NCBI GenBank assembly: GCA_036426205.1
Contig: WSYH01000105.1
Coordinates: 62,001-126,000 of the forward strand
Reading direction: 5' to 3'
Source of the DNA: Ascaphus truei
Lineage: Eukaryota; Chordata; Amphibia; Anura; Ascaphidae
DNA: 64,000 nt
Of this stretch, positions 1 through 12,056 are shown in pieces. The notes under the pieces are model-generated. The model was not told the DNA's origin. It made no database searches and saw only the letters and a list, made by a program, of their open reading frames with translations. Position numbers and translations under genes: made by a program. Numbering within the stretch: the first letter of the stretch is position 1; every line of letters begins with the position of its first letter.

Positions 1-1340
1 TGGAGCCTCCCACCCACCCCTCCATCCCCCTTATTCGAACCATGTAAGTTGGTCTTCGCCTGGTTCCCGCTGTAGCTGCATGGACAAAAATATGCACCTG
101 CTGGACACAAAATGGACACGGGTTTAGGACTTGATTCTGCAGTCGACTGGAAAGCACCACCTCATCAGGAGGTAACGTCACGGCTTTCAGTTTTCTTTGC
201 CGGGTTTTTTCAAACAAACTAGAAAATTATTGAAACTCTTGCCACTCGGAAACTCTCTCTTCAGCAGGACTGCTGCTCTAAAGCACTTCACGTCAATAGC
301 CCTTTTTCATTTCCACTTTGGTTTCATATAAAGAGAATAATCTTCACTGTTTCTCCGAAGACTATGTGAATGTTTGCTTGTTTTGTAATAGTCCTGACTT
401 TTTATAAGATATTCAGCATGTATTCACCGGTTGTACAGCGAGTGTAATATTTTAGGGAATTCAGAATTCCTTCTTTATGATCAAGCAAGTTAAGTTAATC
501 TGTCAAAAGTGCATTTCTTATTCTTGAATTAACCGTTACAGAAGAAGTCTATAAAGCTTCATAAACGTGACTTTGAAATGCTAACTTTATACATTTGTAA
601 ATGCATCGCACAGTGTGGCTGTTTCATTCATGTATGTACTTATCTGTTGATCTTTGCTGATTATTCTGTGGGGACTTCCAGGTTCAACTGCTGACTCCCA
701 GACAACTCGAGAGAGGTCCTCTGAGGATAAAGCACAGGAACATGAACAATTGAGGCAACGGTTGTTCTGTAATTTAAAGGAGTATTTTCAGTTATTCCTG
801 GTCACATCCATCATTGTGAAGTCGTCTCTTCAGTTTTGGAGAAAATTAAATTTAACGTTAATTAATGACTAAAAAATGATCTCCCATGTGAATATTGTAA
901 GAGGTGGCTCAGATGCGATAGCAATATGTTGGTTAAGCATAACGTTCACAAGCTGTTAAACATATGGTACAATGTGCCCAAAAATATAGGATGTCAAAGT
1001 TCTGTTCAATTATAGGTGAAATATCTCTGGAGTGTAACTGTAGTGTAGACCGCAAATGAAATAGTTGCTCTAGAGCACGTAGAGACTTGTTAAAAAGCAA
1101 GATGGACAAACAAATTCGTTTTTTTTACATTGAGTAATATGGACAGCACCTGAAGTTAGATTATGATTCTAGTATACTTGCTAAATTGAACAGTTCCTTT
1201 CATACTGTTAGGTGTATGCATTTCACACAGCTACCTACTGTATCTGGTTGAAGGCTAACGGTGCATTGCCATTTCAAGATCTCTTCCCTATGTATGAACA
1301 TTGAATTCTTAAGCAACATGCTTTCTTACAAATGCAGCAG
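1..1340. other. MCC intron, nothing recognised
   Basis: AT-rich sequence upstream of the first recognised repeat. I see no splice-flanked coding block, RNA gene or clear repeat boundary. By position it should be the intron preceding the EF-hand exon of the long MCC transcript, whose first exon is outside the window. Confidence 0.5.
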
Positions 1341-1359
1341 ATGTACCCCCACCCTTTAG

Positions 1360-2130
1360 GAGATGCTTCTTGCGGCTACAAGTGTTATGGTGCTGCATAC
1401 CTGTGAGGGTTCTGGAAAGCTGAGTTGTCTGTGGTGATCTGGAGACCAGGTCAGGCTTGTGATGATCACTGACGTTCTTCAGGGTGCTTATCGCCTTCAG
1501 CTGTAGTAGGCTCCAGGGTGCCCAGAGATCAGTCCCCACTAAATCACACTTCTTTCCCCCTGCCCAGGGACTGAAACTCAGACAGTTGTATGATGAAAGC
1601 AAAGGGGTCTTTATTCAGCAGTCACTGCAGATCTTCCTTACAGCGGTGCATAGGGTCATCAGAGGATCCCAGGCCTCTGGGTGGTGCTGACTCTCATAGT
1701 GTGGAGCCTTAGATCTTCCTGAGCCAGTCAGTCATGAGGGCCTGGCTGGCCTCTCTCTCCCACAGGGAGAAGAGACAGGCCCCACACCTCCACGCCATTG
1801 GAATGGTGGGAGAGAACTAACTAATTTTGGCACTGCCCCTCTGAGGAACCAGAAGGGGAGGGCTCAAGGTCTGTACCTATACCTGATAGACTATACACAG
1901 GCCATGAGTCACCATCACACCTCTGTCACTCAGAGAGGAGTATGAGGGGGGGGGGGGTCAAAAGCCCACAGAATGGCCTGTCACAGCCTAGACTGCTAAG
2001 GACTTACGTGATAGGGGGAAGAGACAGGCAGAGTAGACTAACCATGTTACACAAAGAATGGACCTTACTACTCGCTTCCTGGAACCAGATGATTTCCCAA
2101 AACATGACTTTCACACAGCAAAATATGTGA
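1360..2130 (-). mobile_element. Possible solo LTR (weak)
   Basis: The block has LTR-like texture. On the minus strand a polyadenylation signal AATAAA (plus positions 1610-1615) is followed by a C/T-rich stretch, and the plus-strand right edge ends in GTGACA, which would be a TGTC start on the minus strand. I could not fix a perfect target duplication: AGGAGA on the left and AGGATA on the right differ at one base. No coding sequence is visible. It could equally be an unrelated repeat. Confidence 0.3.
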
Positions 2131-2485
2131 CAAGGATACGGCGTTGATTTCTCATTTGAATTATTTGACACCTTAGGTAATAGCTTCCTCTACCTGTGTG
2201 AACCTGAGGAGATTCCCTTTACATCACTTTCAGTTAAAAAAGTCCGCGACAAAAATCAATAGAACTTTTGACTCAAATGTCAAATTATTATTTCTTTTTT
2301 TGTCCATTTAAAGTAGCAAAATAGCTGCCCGCCGGGGTTGGGGGGCATGGTTGGGTTGTATTTTAAAAGTGAAAGTCCTAGAATATGCAATGCCCATTAA
2401 CTTTTCAGCAAACTTTTGTATTGAAGTGAACTTCTTCACCAAATTATTCTCACCAAGTTTTGACTAAGCGTGCGGAAAGTGTTCA
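2131..2485. other. Intron, nothing recognised
   Basis: AT-rich stretch between two repeats with no supported feature. Confidence 0.5.
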
Positions 2486-2493
2486 CCTGTATA

Positions 2494-2958
2494 CAGGGTT
2501 GCCACCTTCGACTGAAGGCCAACCCGGAGTTTTTTTTTTAAATATAGCACTTGCCTCTAGCGTCCTCCCGGCATCTCCCCCCTGCAACTCTCTTCAATAT
2601 GGCTGCGTGACGTGAAATGACGCTGCGTTGCCATGACAACAGGATGCTACGTGACAGCACAACGTCACACGGAGTCAAGTTGTCATGACAACGTGGTGCC
2701 GCATGACGTCACGTGTCATCGCTACGGGCGTCACGTGATGCGGTTACGTCACGTGTCATTCCCGTTGGCATGGCAATGCAGCGCGATTTGACGCTGCGCA
2801 ACCATATTGCCAGTAGTTGCAGGGGGAGATGCCGGGAGACGGTGCTGCCGCCCGCCCAGGGTTGCCACCACCCGGAGGTTTACTAGATAAACCCGTATCC
2901 AGGAAGTAATTGGACAAAACCCGTAGTCTGGGTAAAACCCGGAGTGGTGGCAGCCCTG
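2494..2958. mobile_element. hAT-like nonautonomous element, family C
   Basis: The left end is CAGGGTTGCCACC and the right end is GGTGGCAGCCCTG, an inverted pair. The flanks CCTGTATA (2486-2493) and CCTGTCTA (2959-2966) agree at 7 of 8 bases, consistent with the 8-bp target duplication of hAT transposons. The interior is CpG-rich with repeated CACGTGAC/TGACGTCA-type words and has no coding capacity. A second CAGGGTTGCCACC near 2858 pairs with the same right end, so a smaller element may be nested at about 2858-2958. Related ends occur at 32324, 34028 and 40413. Confidence 0.7.
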
Positions 2959-2973
2959 CCTGTCTAGTGCAGG

Positions 2974-3102
2974 CGATCCGTGCACATGTGCAGAGCACTG
3001 GGGGAGCCTAGTGCAGCGATCCGTGCACATGTGCAGAGCACTGGGGGAGCCTAGTGCAGCGATCCGTGCACATGTGCAGAGCACTGGGGGAGCCTAGTGC
3101 AG
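2974..3102. repeat. 43-bp tandem repeat, three copies
   Basis: Three near-identical 43-bp units run 2974-3016, 3017-3059 and 3060-3102. Each contains the 12-bp palindrome TGCACATGTGCA. The array abuts the right edge of the preceding hAT-like element. Confidence 0.9.
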
Positions 3103-4004
3103 ATGTGTTGACTGGATTTTCTTCTCCAATCTTGCATGGCTATTAAACAGGCCCAACAAATAAGCTGAAAACAGTACAAAGTTGATTGAAATAAAGATGC
3201 AACTCTGAATACTAAATGACTAGATGATAACTTTTACGTAGTCTATGCTGTGTGTTTCTTTTGCTCCTCTTTAATGCTTAAAGCACCTATTTGTATAGTC
3301 CTTTTTGGGCGGGTATTGTTATAAGTAGTAGTATTATCATTCATTGATTACAAACCAACAGCGTAGTACAATGGGGTTGTGAAGCCAATAACCATAAAAT
3401 TATAACGGTAACAACATACACTGGTACAGTAGTTAAGGCGTTTACAATCTATCAAATAGCAATTTCTCCAATAGGGAATGAGAAAACAATATCTATAGTA
3501 ATGGTTCCGTGAATACTATGATTAAAAAAAAAAAGAAACCTTTAGGAGACACACAGCTTTTGTCTGTCTGATCAGGGTATTTTCAGGCTATTGTTCCTGC
3601 GAGGTCAGCGTGTGTGGTACTGCAGGTAATTGTGCTGAAGACTGACAGCCCTATTGAATATGATGAGAAACAAAGTAAGGCCCAGTTAACCATGCATCAA
3701 CTTTCATTCACATAAGAAACAAAAATGAATGCATTGTTAACTGGGCAATACCCCATTTCTCACAGGATTGAAAAGCGGCCCGGGACAGGTCATTTTTCAT
3801 TTTCAGCGCATGAGACAGGCATCTATTTAACCACCTGCCACATTCCTTTTGTTGATGGAGAAAATGTGATAATCCACCCTTCCGAGAAGACCCTTCTGGC
3901 TATAATTCAGTAATTCAGTGTTTTGTATCCCAGGACATGCTTGAATATAAGATTGATACCTCTGTGTATATTTTCTTTCCTGAATATTTTATATATATAC
4001 TGTA
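3103..4004. other. Intron with possible degraded LINE tail
   Basis: Mostly featureless AT-rich DNA. Around 3300-3480, a stretch ending in TTTACAATCTATC resembles the reversed 3' end of L2-type elements seen elsewhere in the window (GATTGTAAGCTC on the minus strand), but it is too decayed to delimit. Confidence 0.35.
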
Positions 4005-4260
4005 TTATTCCAAGTTAATAGAACTTTCTTTAAATCAAGAAAGACAAAATTATGTGCACTGCTAAATGCAAACATATGGGAAATGTAATAAGTAATTAAC
4101 ATACATACATATATATATGATAGATAATCTAATCTGTATAGTATATATATATATATGTATGTATGTTAATTACTTATTACATTTCCCATATGTCTGCATT
4201 TAGCAGTGCACATAATTTTGTCTTTCTTGATTTAAAGAAAGTTCTATTAACTTGGAATAT
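4005..4260. repeat. Near-perfect palindrome (foldback MITE)
   Basis: Two arms of about 115 bp (4005-4117 and 4147-4260) are inverted copies with essentially one internal mismatch, around an AT-rich loop of about 30 bp. The RNA would fold into a very long hairpin. The high arm identity implies recent origin or gene conversion. No coding sequence. No clear target duplication could be read in the flanking TA-rich DNA. Confidence 0.9.
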
Positions 4261-4604
4261 CCTGCATTTTTCAGGCTTTGTTTCCTTGCATTAAATCATC
4301 ACAGCTTTTCTTCATAATGAAATAGATAACTTCTTCAGAAAGATTTACTCACTGAACAGACCTCCAATCAAAACTGACATTTATTTGGCAATCGTGTTAG
4401 GAAGACAAGTGCTTTTTTGCTACCTTTACAGGAAATCTGTTTAATAGTTTTTAATGTGGAAGGGGGGGGGGGGTGTAATTTACATTTTGGTAAAACGTAA
4501 AGTTTTTGTTCTCTTTTCTAAAGAGACGAGCTGGTGTATCGATTCAGTTATAGTTTGTGAAGCACCCACATATTCTGCAGCGAGTACACTGGGGTACAGA
4601 GTTA
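4261..4604. other. Intron, nothing recognised
   Basis: AT-rich sequence with a G run near 4460. No supported feature. Confidence 0.5.
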
Positions 4605-6199
4605 TGTCTGATTTCTCCATTTCCCCTTTTCCTCTCTCTGACCATCACCTCATCTCATTCTCTCTATCTCGCTTCTCCCCTTCTCCACCTCCATCTACCC
4701 CCCGGTTCTGCAGAAACCTGCGCTCTATTCACCTAACAGACTTTGATTCCACGTTACGCTCCTCCCTCTCCTCAGCTCTGTTACAGACCCTGACAACCTG
4801 GTCAGGAACTGCAACTCTGCCTTATCCTCCTCTCTTGATCTGCATGCCCCGCTTTCTCTCTGCCGTCCTCGCCTTTCTAACCCCAGACCCTGGCTAAAAT
4901 TCCCACATGCGCGTGCTGCATTCCTCCACTCGTTCCTCTAAATGCCTCTGGAGGAAATCTCATACTCTCGCAGACTTTCTTCACTACAAATGTATGCTTT
5001 CCTGTTTCAACTCTGCCCTCTCGCAAGCTCAACAAGCCTACTTTTCTTCTCTAATCAACAAGCACAAGTCTAACCCATGCCAACTCTTCTCTGTCTTTGA
5101 TGCTCTACTCAAACCACCCTCCGCTGCCTCTTCTTCCTCCATCTCCGCCCAGGACTTTGCTGACTATTTTAAAGAAAAGGTAGAATCCATACGTCTGAAC
5201 ATTCCCTCGGTTTCTTCCTCCCATCCTACACCTCTTCCTAACTCTCCTCCTGCCTTCCTTGACTCTTTTTCCACTGTCTCAGAGGAGGATGTGTCACTGT
5301 TGATCTCCTCTTCCCCCTCTACCACTTGCTCTCTTGACCCAATTCCCTCCCATCTCCTAAAACCTCTTGGTCCTAATATAATCCCTACCCTCACACACAT
5401 TTTTAACTCCTCCCTCTACTCTGGTACCTTTCCCTCATCCTTCAAACACGCAACAGTCATACCATTACTCAAAAACCGCAAGCTTGACCCTACCTGTCTT
5501 TCTAACTATCGACCTGTCTCCTTCCTGCCTTTTGCCTCTAAACTCCTTGAACATCTTGTATTCTCTCGCTTGCTCCATTTTCTCAACACCTATTCTCTCC
5601 TAGACCCTCTACAATCTGTCTTCCGCACTGCTCACTCCACGGAAACAGCCCTCACTAAAATAACAGATGACTTCCATGCTGCCAAAGACAGAGGTCATTA
5701 CACTCTGCTCATATTACTCGACCTCTCTGCTGCATTTGACACCGTGGACCACCCTCTTCTCCTTCCCATAATCTTGGTATTCGTAACAAAGCTCTATCCT
5801 GGATCTCCTCTTACCTCTCCCATCGTACTTTCAGTGTCTCTTCTGCTAACACCTCCTCCCCTATTGATCTCTCTGTGTGGGGCTTTGTCCTGGGACCTCT
5901 TCTCTTTTCTCTGTACACACTCTCTAGGGGACCTAATAACATCTCTTGGGTTTAAATATCACCTCTATGCTGGCGACACACAAATGTACTTTTCAACACC
6001 CGACCTTACACATGCTGTACAAACTAAAGTTTCTGAATGTCTCTCTGCTATATCATCCTGGATGGCCCTCCGCCGCCTTAAACGCAACATGGCAAAAACA
6101 GAGCTCCTCATACTTCCTCCCAAACCTGGCCCTATTCCCTCCTTCCACATTACTGTTAGAAGTACGATCATTCACCCAGTAGCCCAGCACGCTGCTTAG
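4605..6199 (+). pseudogene. L2 ORF2 remnant (endonuclease end and reverse transcriptase)
   Basis: Retrotransposon polyprotein remnant. The tail of the endonuclease is visible (LSDHHLISFSLS). After a frameshift and stop near 4880-4900, a 430-codon open stretch (4907-6199) carries reverse transcriptase blocks: NYRPVSFLPFASKLLEHLVF, the TETALTKI block and motif A LLDLSAAFDTVDHPL (about 5713-5755). Motif C, normally YADD, reads YAGD at 5966-5977, so one catalytic aspartate is lost. The segment between motifs A and C is also disturbed. The C-terminal region continues in other frames to about 6780. Known family role: target-primed reverse transcription of its own RNA. This copy cannot do that. Confidence 0.85.
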
Positions 6200-7090
6200 G
6201 GGTCACACTCGAATCCTCTCTCACATTCTCCTCTCACATTCAGAACGTTTCTAAAACCTGTTGCTTTTTCCTCTGCAATATCACTAAGATACGCCCGTTT
6301 CTCTGTTGCTCGACTGCTAAAACTCTGACTCGGGCCCTAATTCTCTCCCGTCTTGATTACTGTAAGTTCCTGCTGCCCGGCCTTCCTGCCTCTCACCTGT
6401 CTCCCCTACAATCTATCCTTAAAGCTGCTGCCAGAATCACTCTACTCTTTCCTAAATCTGTCTCCGCATCTCCCCTCCTGAAATCCCTCTCCTGGCTTCC
6501 GATCAAATCCCGTATCACACTCTCAATTCTCCTCCTCACTTTTAAAGCTTTACACTCTTCTGCCCCGCCTTACATCTCAGCCCTAATTTCTCGTTTTCAC
6601 CATCCTGACTCTTGCGTTCCTCTCAAGGATGTCTTCTTTCTACCCCCTTTGTATCAAAAGCCCTCTCCCGTCTTAAACCTTTCTCACTTACTGCCCCGCA
6701 CCTCTGGAATGCCCTTTCAATACCCGACTAGCACCCTCTCTATCCACCTTTAAGACCCACCTTAAGACACACTTGCTTAAAGAAGCATATGAATAGCACT
6801 GTGGATTATACTGGACACATGATACATAAAGCTTGGCCCCCTGCAGACGCACTTACCAAAATTCCCTCCTACTGTCTCTGTACGTTCTCCTTACCTACCA
6901 ATTAGACTGTAAGCTCCTTGGAGCAGGGACTCATTTTCCTTAATGTTACTTTTATGTCTGATGCACTTATTTCCATGACCTGTTTATATTATTTGTTATT
7001 TATTTGATTACCACGTGTATTACTACTGTGAAGCGCTATGTACATTAATGACGCTATATAAATAAAGACATACAATGCAATACATTGTAT
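4605..7090 (+). mobile_element. L2-clade LINE, 5'-truncated
   Basis: A non-LTR retrotransposon copy that begins inside the endonuclease region and runs through reverse transcriptase to the 3' tail. The 3' end carries the L2-type signature GTGAAGCGCTATGTACATTA, then GCTATATAAATAAAGACATA with an imperfect ACAAT-type tail. The same tail in reverse occurs at 7959, 21145 and 43620, and in + orientation at 25945. The left boundary is approximate. The copy is dead because of frameshifts and a damaged catalytic motif. Confidence 0.88.
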
Positions 7091-7094
7091 ATTG

Positions 7095-7955
7095 CAAAAA
7101 CATGAACAGTTACATACAGGTGAGGACAAACATGCACAAACAGATACAAAGAGGTAGTGAGGGCCCTGCTCATGAGAGCTTACAATCTAGAGAGAATGAG
7201 GGACAATGTTGAAACAAGAAGGTAAGGTGGCTGCTTATTGTATGATAACGTGTGGCTCAAGTTTAGAGTATGGCCCAGTCTGACAGCTGAAGCAATTAAG
7301 GTTTGCAGGGGAGGGGGGGGGGGATGTTACATAGGGTGGAGATGGGTCCAGCCACACAGCTAGTCCAGATGGGGCGGGAAGGGTTGGGGAGGGGAGTACG
7401 GTGTTGGAGGTATAGCAAGTAAGCTTCCTTGAAAAGGTTTTTAAACATCTGAAAGCTATAGGAGAGTCTGATGGTGAATGGCATGGAATTCTGGACAGAA
7501 GGGGCAGCATGGGAGAAGTCTTGCTGGTGGGAGGGAGAGGAGGTAATAAGGTGGGAGGAAAGGCAGATGTTGTAGGTAGAACATTGGTAGACTTTAGGTT
7601 TGTACAGTATTTGTCGATTAATCCCTGAAATGTATGGTGGGGGAGGCAGTGTCGTTGAGACATTTTGTAAGACATTACTAAGGTTTTACATTTACTTCTA
7701 GAGGCTATGGGATGCCAGTGTAGGGATATGCATAGTGGAGCGGTTTGTGAGGTAGATGAGTTGCAGTAATTGAGGCGGGACATGAGTGAATTAGGGTTTT
7801 AGTTGCTTCATGAGTGAGAAAATGGCGTATCCTGGTGATATTTTGTTGGTGGAGACGGCAGGACTTAGTGAGGAATGAACGAGAGATTTGAGTCAAAGAT
7901 GACCCCTAGACAGTGGGCTTGAGGTGTTGAGCTTGTGGGTTATTGACAGTGAGTG
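7095..7955 (-). mobile_element. L2-like LINE 3' fragment
   Basis: Reverse-oriented LINE remnant. On the minus strand it reads SRLNYCN, then a LHWHPIASRSKCKTLVMSYK stretch typical of the C-terminal end of L2-type ORF2. A 3' untranslated part follows with the ...GATTGTAAGCTCTCATGAGC... type signature (plus 7165-7190). It sits between two other L2 copies and differs from them in sequence, so it is probably another subfamily. The boundaries are approximate. Confidence 0.7.
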
Positions 7956-8378
7956 AAAGTATGTATATCTTTATATAGAGCCATTAATGTACATAGCGCT
8001 TCACAGCCATAATACACGTGACAATCATATAAATAACAAATAATACAAATAACACTTAATGGGAAGAAGTGCTTCAGGCATCAAGGGACACTTAGGAAAA
8101 GTAGTCCCTGCTCCGAAGAGCTTACAATCTAATTGGTAGTTTAGGAAGAACGTACAGAGACAGTAGGAGGGCATTCTGGTACGTGCGTCTTCAAGGGGCC
8201 AAGATTTATGTATGAGGTGTATCGTGTCAGCCACAGAGCTACTCATATGCTTCCGTAACTGGTGTGTTTTAAGATGGGTCTTAAAGGTGGATAGAGAGGT
8301 GCTAGTCGGATATTGAGGGGAGGGGCATTTCAGAGATTTGGGGCAGTCAGTGAGAGGTTTAAGCAGAGGGCTTTATAC

Positions 8379-9834
8379 TCAAGGGGTAGAGAGAAGACAT
8401 CCTTGAGCAGAATGCAAGAGTCGGGATGGTGCAAAGCGAGAATTTAGGGCTGAGATATAAGGAGGGGCAGAATAGTGTAAAGCTTTAAAAGTGAGGAGGA
8501 GAATGGAGTGTGAGATGCGGGATTTGATTGGAAGCCAGGAGAGGGATTTCAGGAGGCTCTGAAACAGATCTAGGGAAGAGTAGAGTGATTCTGGCAGCTG
8601 CATTTAGGATAGATTATAGGGGAGACAGGTGAGAGGCAGGAAGGCCGGACAGCAGGAGGTTACAGTAATCAAGACGGGAGAGAATGAGGGCCTGAGTCAG
8701 AGTTTTAGTAGTCGAGCAACAGAGGAAAGGGTGGATCTTTTGTAATATTGCAGAAGAAAAAACAACAGGTTTTAGCTACCTTTTGATTGTGAGAATGTGA
8801 GAGAGGAGTAGAGTGTGAACCCCTGGGCAGTGGGCTTCTGCTACTGGGTGTATGATAGAACTTCCAACAGTAATGTGGAAGGAGGTAATAGGGCCAGGTT
8901 TGGGAGGAAATAAGAGGAGCTCTGTTTTTGACATGTTAAGGTTATGTCGGCAGAGGGCCATCCAGGATGATATAGCAGAGAGACATTCAGGTAAGGTCAG
9001 GGGTGTTGATTTAGCAATGGCAGTTGAAGGGAGAAAGAATTTTGGACATGTTTCAGGTAGCGGTGAGAGATACAAGAGGATATTGCAGAGAGACAGTTGG
9101 AGACACGGGACAGGAGAGAGGGGCACAGGTTAGGGGAGGTGTTGCAGAGTACATGCAACCACACACGCGGGGTCTTGATAAGGATTATTTATTGAGCCTT
9201 AAAACATAAAGCACACAAAACAAAATAGCTTCTCTTCAGCAGACAAAAACAAAATAACTTCTCTTCAGCATAGAAAACAAGGCAGCTTCTCTTCAGCATG
9301 CAGGAAACAGACAGTTCGTCACACATGTACTTTGAAAACAGACCTTATAGCAGTAATCTCTTCAGTATTTCAGTCCTGTCTCCTGACCAGCTAGCTTGCA
9401 TGTGTGTACAGTCTGGGGTTTTAAAACACCTTGATTATGCAGCTGGGGACAGACTAACTAAGCAGCCCTTCTCAACTGAAACTTAACCTCGTCACTGCTG
9501 CACTGCAAGCCTAAACATAGGTTTGCCAGGTATATGGCTGGTGACGTTCATTCACCCTGTCACAGGAGGAAAGATAGATTTGGGTGTCATCAGCATAAAG
9601 ATGATACTGAAAGACAAAAGATTGTATTGGCTCACCAAGAGAAGAGGTGTAGAGTAAGAAGAGCAGATGGCCAAGGACAGAGCCTTGTAGGACCCCAACA
9701 GAAAGAGGGCCTGAAGAGGAGACACCAGATAAGGAAACACTGAAGAAGTGGTTGGATAAGTAGGACGTGAGCCAGGAGAAGACTGTCACGGAGGCCAATG
9801 GAGTGGAGATTATTTTTGAAAAGGGGTTGATCAA
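8379..9834 (-). pseudogene. L2 reverse transcriptase remnant, split by LTR
   Basis: Minus-strand coding debris of the LINE. 9834-9570 encodes the reverse transcriptase core with [20 protein letters not shown] and the intact motif C in [11 protein letters not shown]. The ORF is then broken by the LTR at 9140-9564. It resumes with ECLSAISSWMALC and KTELLLFPPKPGPI (9126-8776) and the C-terminal LLKSLSWLPIKSRISHSILL block (8603-8379). Several frames are needed, so it is not functional. Confidence 0.8.
9140..9564 (-). mobile_element. Solo LTR, family 1 (copy a)
   Basis: The element starts TGTTGCAG and ends CCCTGTCACA, and is flanked by a perfect 5-bp duplication GGAGG (9135-9139 and 9565-9569). 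It shares nearly all its sequence with 56187-56672. The minus-strand orientation is preferred because AATAAA lies near the LTR's 3' side when read that way. No internal retroviral or gypsy-type coding region is present, so this is a solo LTR left by recombination. It contains two to three copies of a short unit with AGCTTCTCTTCAGCA. Confidence 0.88.
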
Positions 9835-10755
9835 CAGTGTCGAAGGTAGCTGAGAGATCCAGGAGAATTATTATGGAGGAATGACCCTCTGATTTAGCTG
9901 TGAGTAGGTCATTTGGTCACATTTGTTAGTGCTGTCTCAGTGGAGTGTAGAGGACGTAAACCAGATTGTAAAGACTCAAGCAGGGAGTTGGAAGAAAGAA
10001 AGTTAGTCAAGCGGTTGTGTTTACATTGCTCAAGTAGCTTGCAGGTAAAGGGTTGAAGAGTGAGAGCGCGATAGTTAAAGGGGGAGAATGAGTCAAGTGA
10101 GGGTTTCTTGCTAATGGGTATGATGAGTGGATATTTGAAAGAAGATGGGAATGGGAGAGAGGTTAAAAAGGTGAGTTAGGGTGGGGCTTGGTGTGCCAGA
10201 GAGGGAGCATAGGATAGTTGAGGGAATAGGATTAAGGAGGAAGGTTGTAGGGCAAGACGATGAGGAGCATGGAGATCTCATCCTCGGTCACAGGGGAAAA
10301 TGAGCAGAGACTGGATTTGTGTGTCAGGGGAGATGGGTATTGCGTGTGGAGCTTTACATGAAGAGGTCATGTTTCATTGACAATCTTGTCTGTGTAGTTT
10401 GTGGCAAGGTCTCGGGCCGTGAGGGTGGAGGGGGGTGTAGGTGTAGTTGGGCGGAGAAGGGAGTTAAAGGTGGCAAATGTGTTCTGGGTTGGAGTACAGA
10501 GTTTGTATGAGTGAAGAGAAGTAGGTTGGCTTGGCAAGGGAGAGGGCAGTGTTATAGGAGGAGAGCATATATTTATAGTGTGGGAATTCTGCTTTTAAGC
10601 AGCATTTCCTCCAGAAATGTTCTGCAGTGAGTGAGCACTTTTTGGGCTAGCGGGTGAAAGGTTTGTGGCTTGGATTGTCAGGTGTGACATGTAGTGGTGG
10701 GAGCAGTCTTGTCTAAGGCTGATGAGTGTATGATGTAAATTGGAGGGGTCTAGGG

Positions 10756-11042
10756 CAGGGGTGCGCAAGATTTTTCAGGGGGGGGGTCGCGGCGATTGCA
10801 GAGGCCCCGTGCTCTTCCTCCAAGGCATTTAAATTAAATGCCACGGGATTGCGTGAGGCCTCTGCAACTTCATTTACCTTGTCTTCGGCAGCGCAGCGTC
10901 AAATTACACCGCGGGGTCTCGTTGGCATGGCAATGTAACGTCACATGACCCCCGCTGTGTCATTTGTCACCGGAGATAATGTAAGGGAGGGGGGGGCGCG
11001 AGCAGGCAGGGGGGCACAGCAGGGAAAGATTGCGCACCCCTG
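10756..11042. mobile_element. hAT MITE family A, copy 1
   Basis: Ends CAGGGGTGCGCAA and TTGCGCACCCCTG are inverted repeats. Flanks GTCTAGGG (10748-10755) and GTCTAGGC (11043-11050) match at 7 of 8. GC-rich interior, no coding. Inserted in the minus-strand L2. Confidence 0.9.
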
Positions 11043-11280
11043 GTCTAGGCTAGGGTATGTAGGTTTCTGTATGTACATGTGGGAGTAGGTGTTGTAGAGG
11101 TGCATAGAGTTAAAGGTTAGGAGGTGATTATCAGAGAGAGGGAAAGGGCATGTTGAAGGGGTTAGAGACAGAGCAGAAGTGGGAATAAATTAGCTCAAGG
11201 GAGTGGTCATTTGAGTGAATAGGAGAGGTGGTCGACTGGAAGAGACCATAGGGAAGAGGTTAGAGAGATGAGATGGGCAG

Positions 11281-11723
11281 CTGCTGTGTTCTGGTATATT
11301 CCAATGCAGTTTATTTTAAAAAAAAGAAGAAATGTTTAACCCATTTTTCTCAAACATAGCAATTTTGCCCTCGCTTGTAACCAGCTACATTTTTAAGTAT
11401 AGAAATGTGTTTAAGATTACATTGAGTGGTTATCTTTAACGTTATCCCTTTTTAAACGGAGCGATTTGATGAATTCCACACAAAGCACAAATGCAAACTT
11501 TTCTCATCTAAATTTCAATTCCTGTCATTTGGCTCTGAACATTTATAATCACTTTCGCTCCAAATGTTGGGTCCAATGCCAGAGTGGGACTGCACCACTG
11601 AAACAGCACTGCTTCTGCCCGGGAATACAATATGTCCGCCAAGGTCAGACACAGTCCAGCAGCCAATAAAAAGCCACAATGCCAAAAGGTGACGCTCCGG
11701 CTTCCTGTATTCATTAGCAGCTA
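11281..11723. other. Intron, nothing recognised
   Basis: No supported feature between the L2 and the next hAT MITE. Confidence 0.5.
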
Positions 11724-11731
11724 TCTTAGGG

Positions 11732-12048
11732 CAGCGGTGTGCAAACTGGGGGGCACGACCCCCAGGGGGGGGGCGCGGGGTTTACAGAGGCCCCGCGCGC
11801 TTCCCGGAGGCACATAAATTAAGTGCTGGGGGAACTGCAGGGCCTCTGTAAGCCTTTACTTACCTTGGCTCCGGCGGCTTCTTTCCCGCGTCGCCATGGC
11901 AACTTGACGCCGCGAGGTCATGTGACGTCACATTGCTATGGCAATGTGACGTCGTGACGCCGGAGCGGAGGGGGGGGGGGGGGGGAGGGGCGAGGAAGTG
12001 AGGAGACTGTCGGCAGGGGGCGCAGGGAACAAAGTTTGCGCCCCCCTG
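11732..12048. mobile_element. hAT MITE family A, copy 2
   Basis: Left end CAGCGGTGTGCAAACT, right end TTTGCGCCCCCCTG. Perfect 8-bp duplication TCTTAGGG (11724-11731 and 12049-12056). The interior has CpG-rich sequence and TGACGTCA at 11923-11930. Non-coding. Confidence 0.93.
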
Positions 12049-12056
12049 TCTTAGGG

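Larger units (their letters stand above)
7959..11280 (-). mobile_element. L2-clade LINE, interrupted by an LTR and a hAT MITE
   Basis: A longer minus-strand L2 copy. Its 3' tail starts at about 7959 and its coding remnant runs leftward in pieces to about 11280, 5'-truncated. A solo LTR (9140-9564) and a hAT MITE (10756-11042) are inserted, each with a target duplication made of L2 sequence, so both are younger than the L2. Motif A ([12 protein letters not shown] on the minus strand, near 9840) and motif C YADD (9586-9597) are still readable. Confidence 0.87.

Noticed and set aside
4026..4260. Palindrome as an origin or viral hairpin
   Set aside because: No associated genes, and an intronic MITE explains it more simply.
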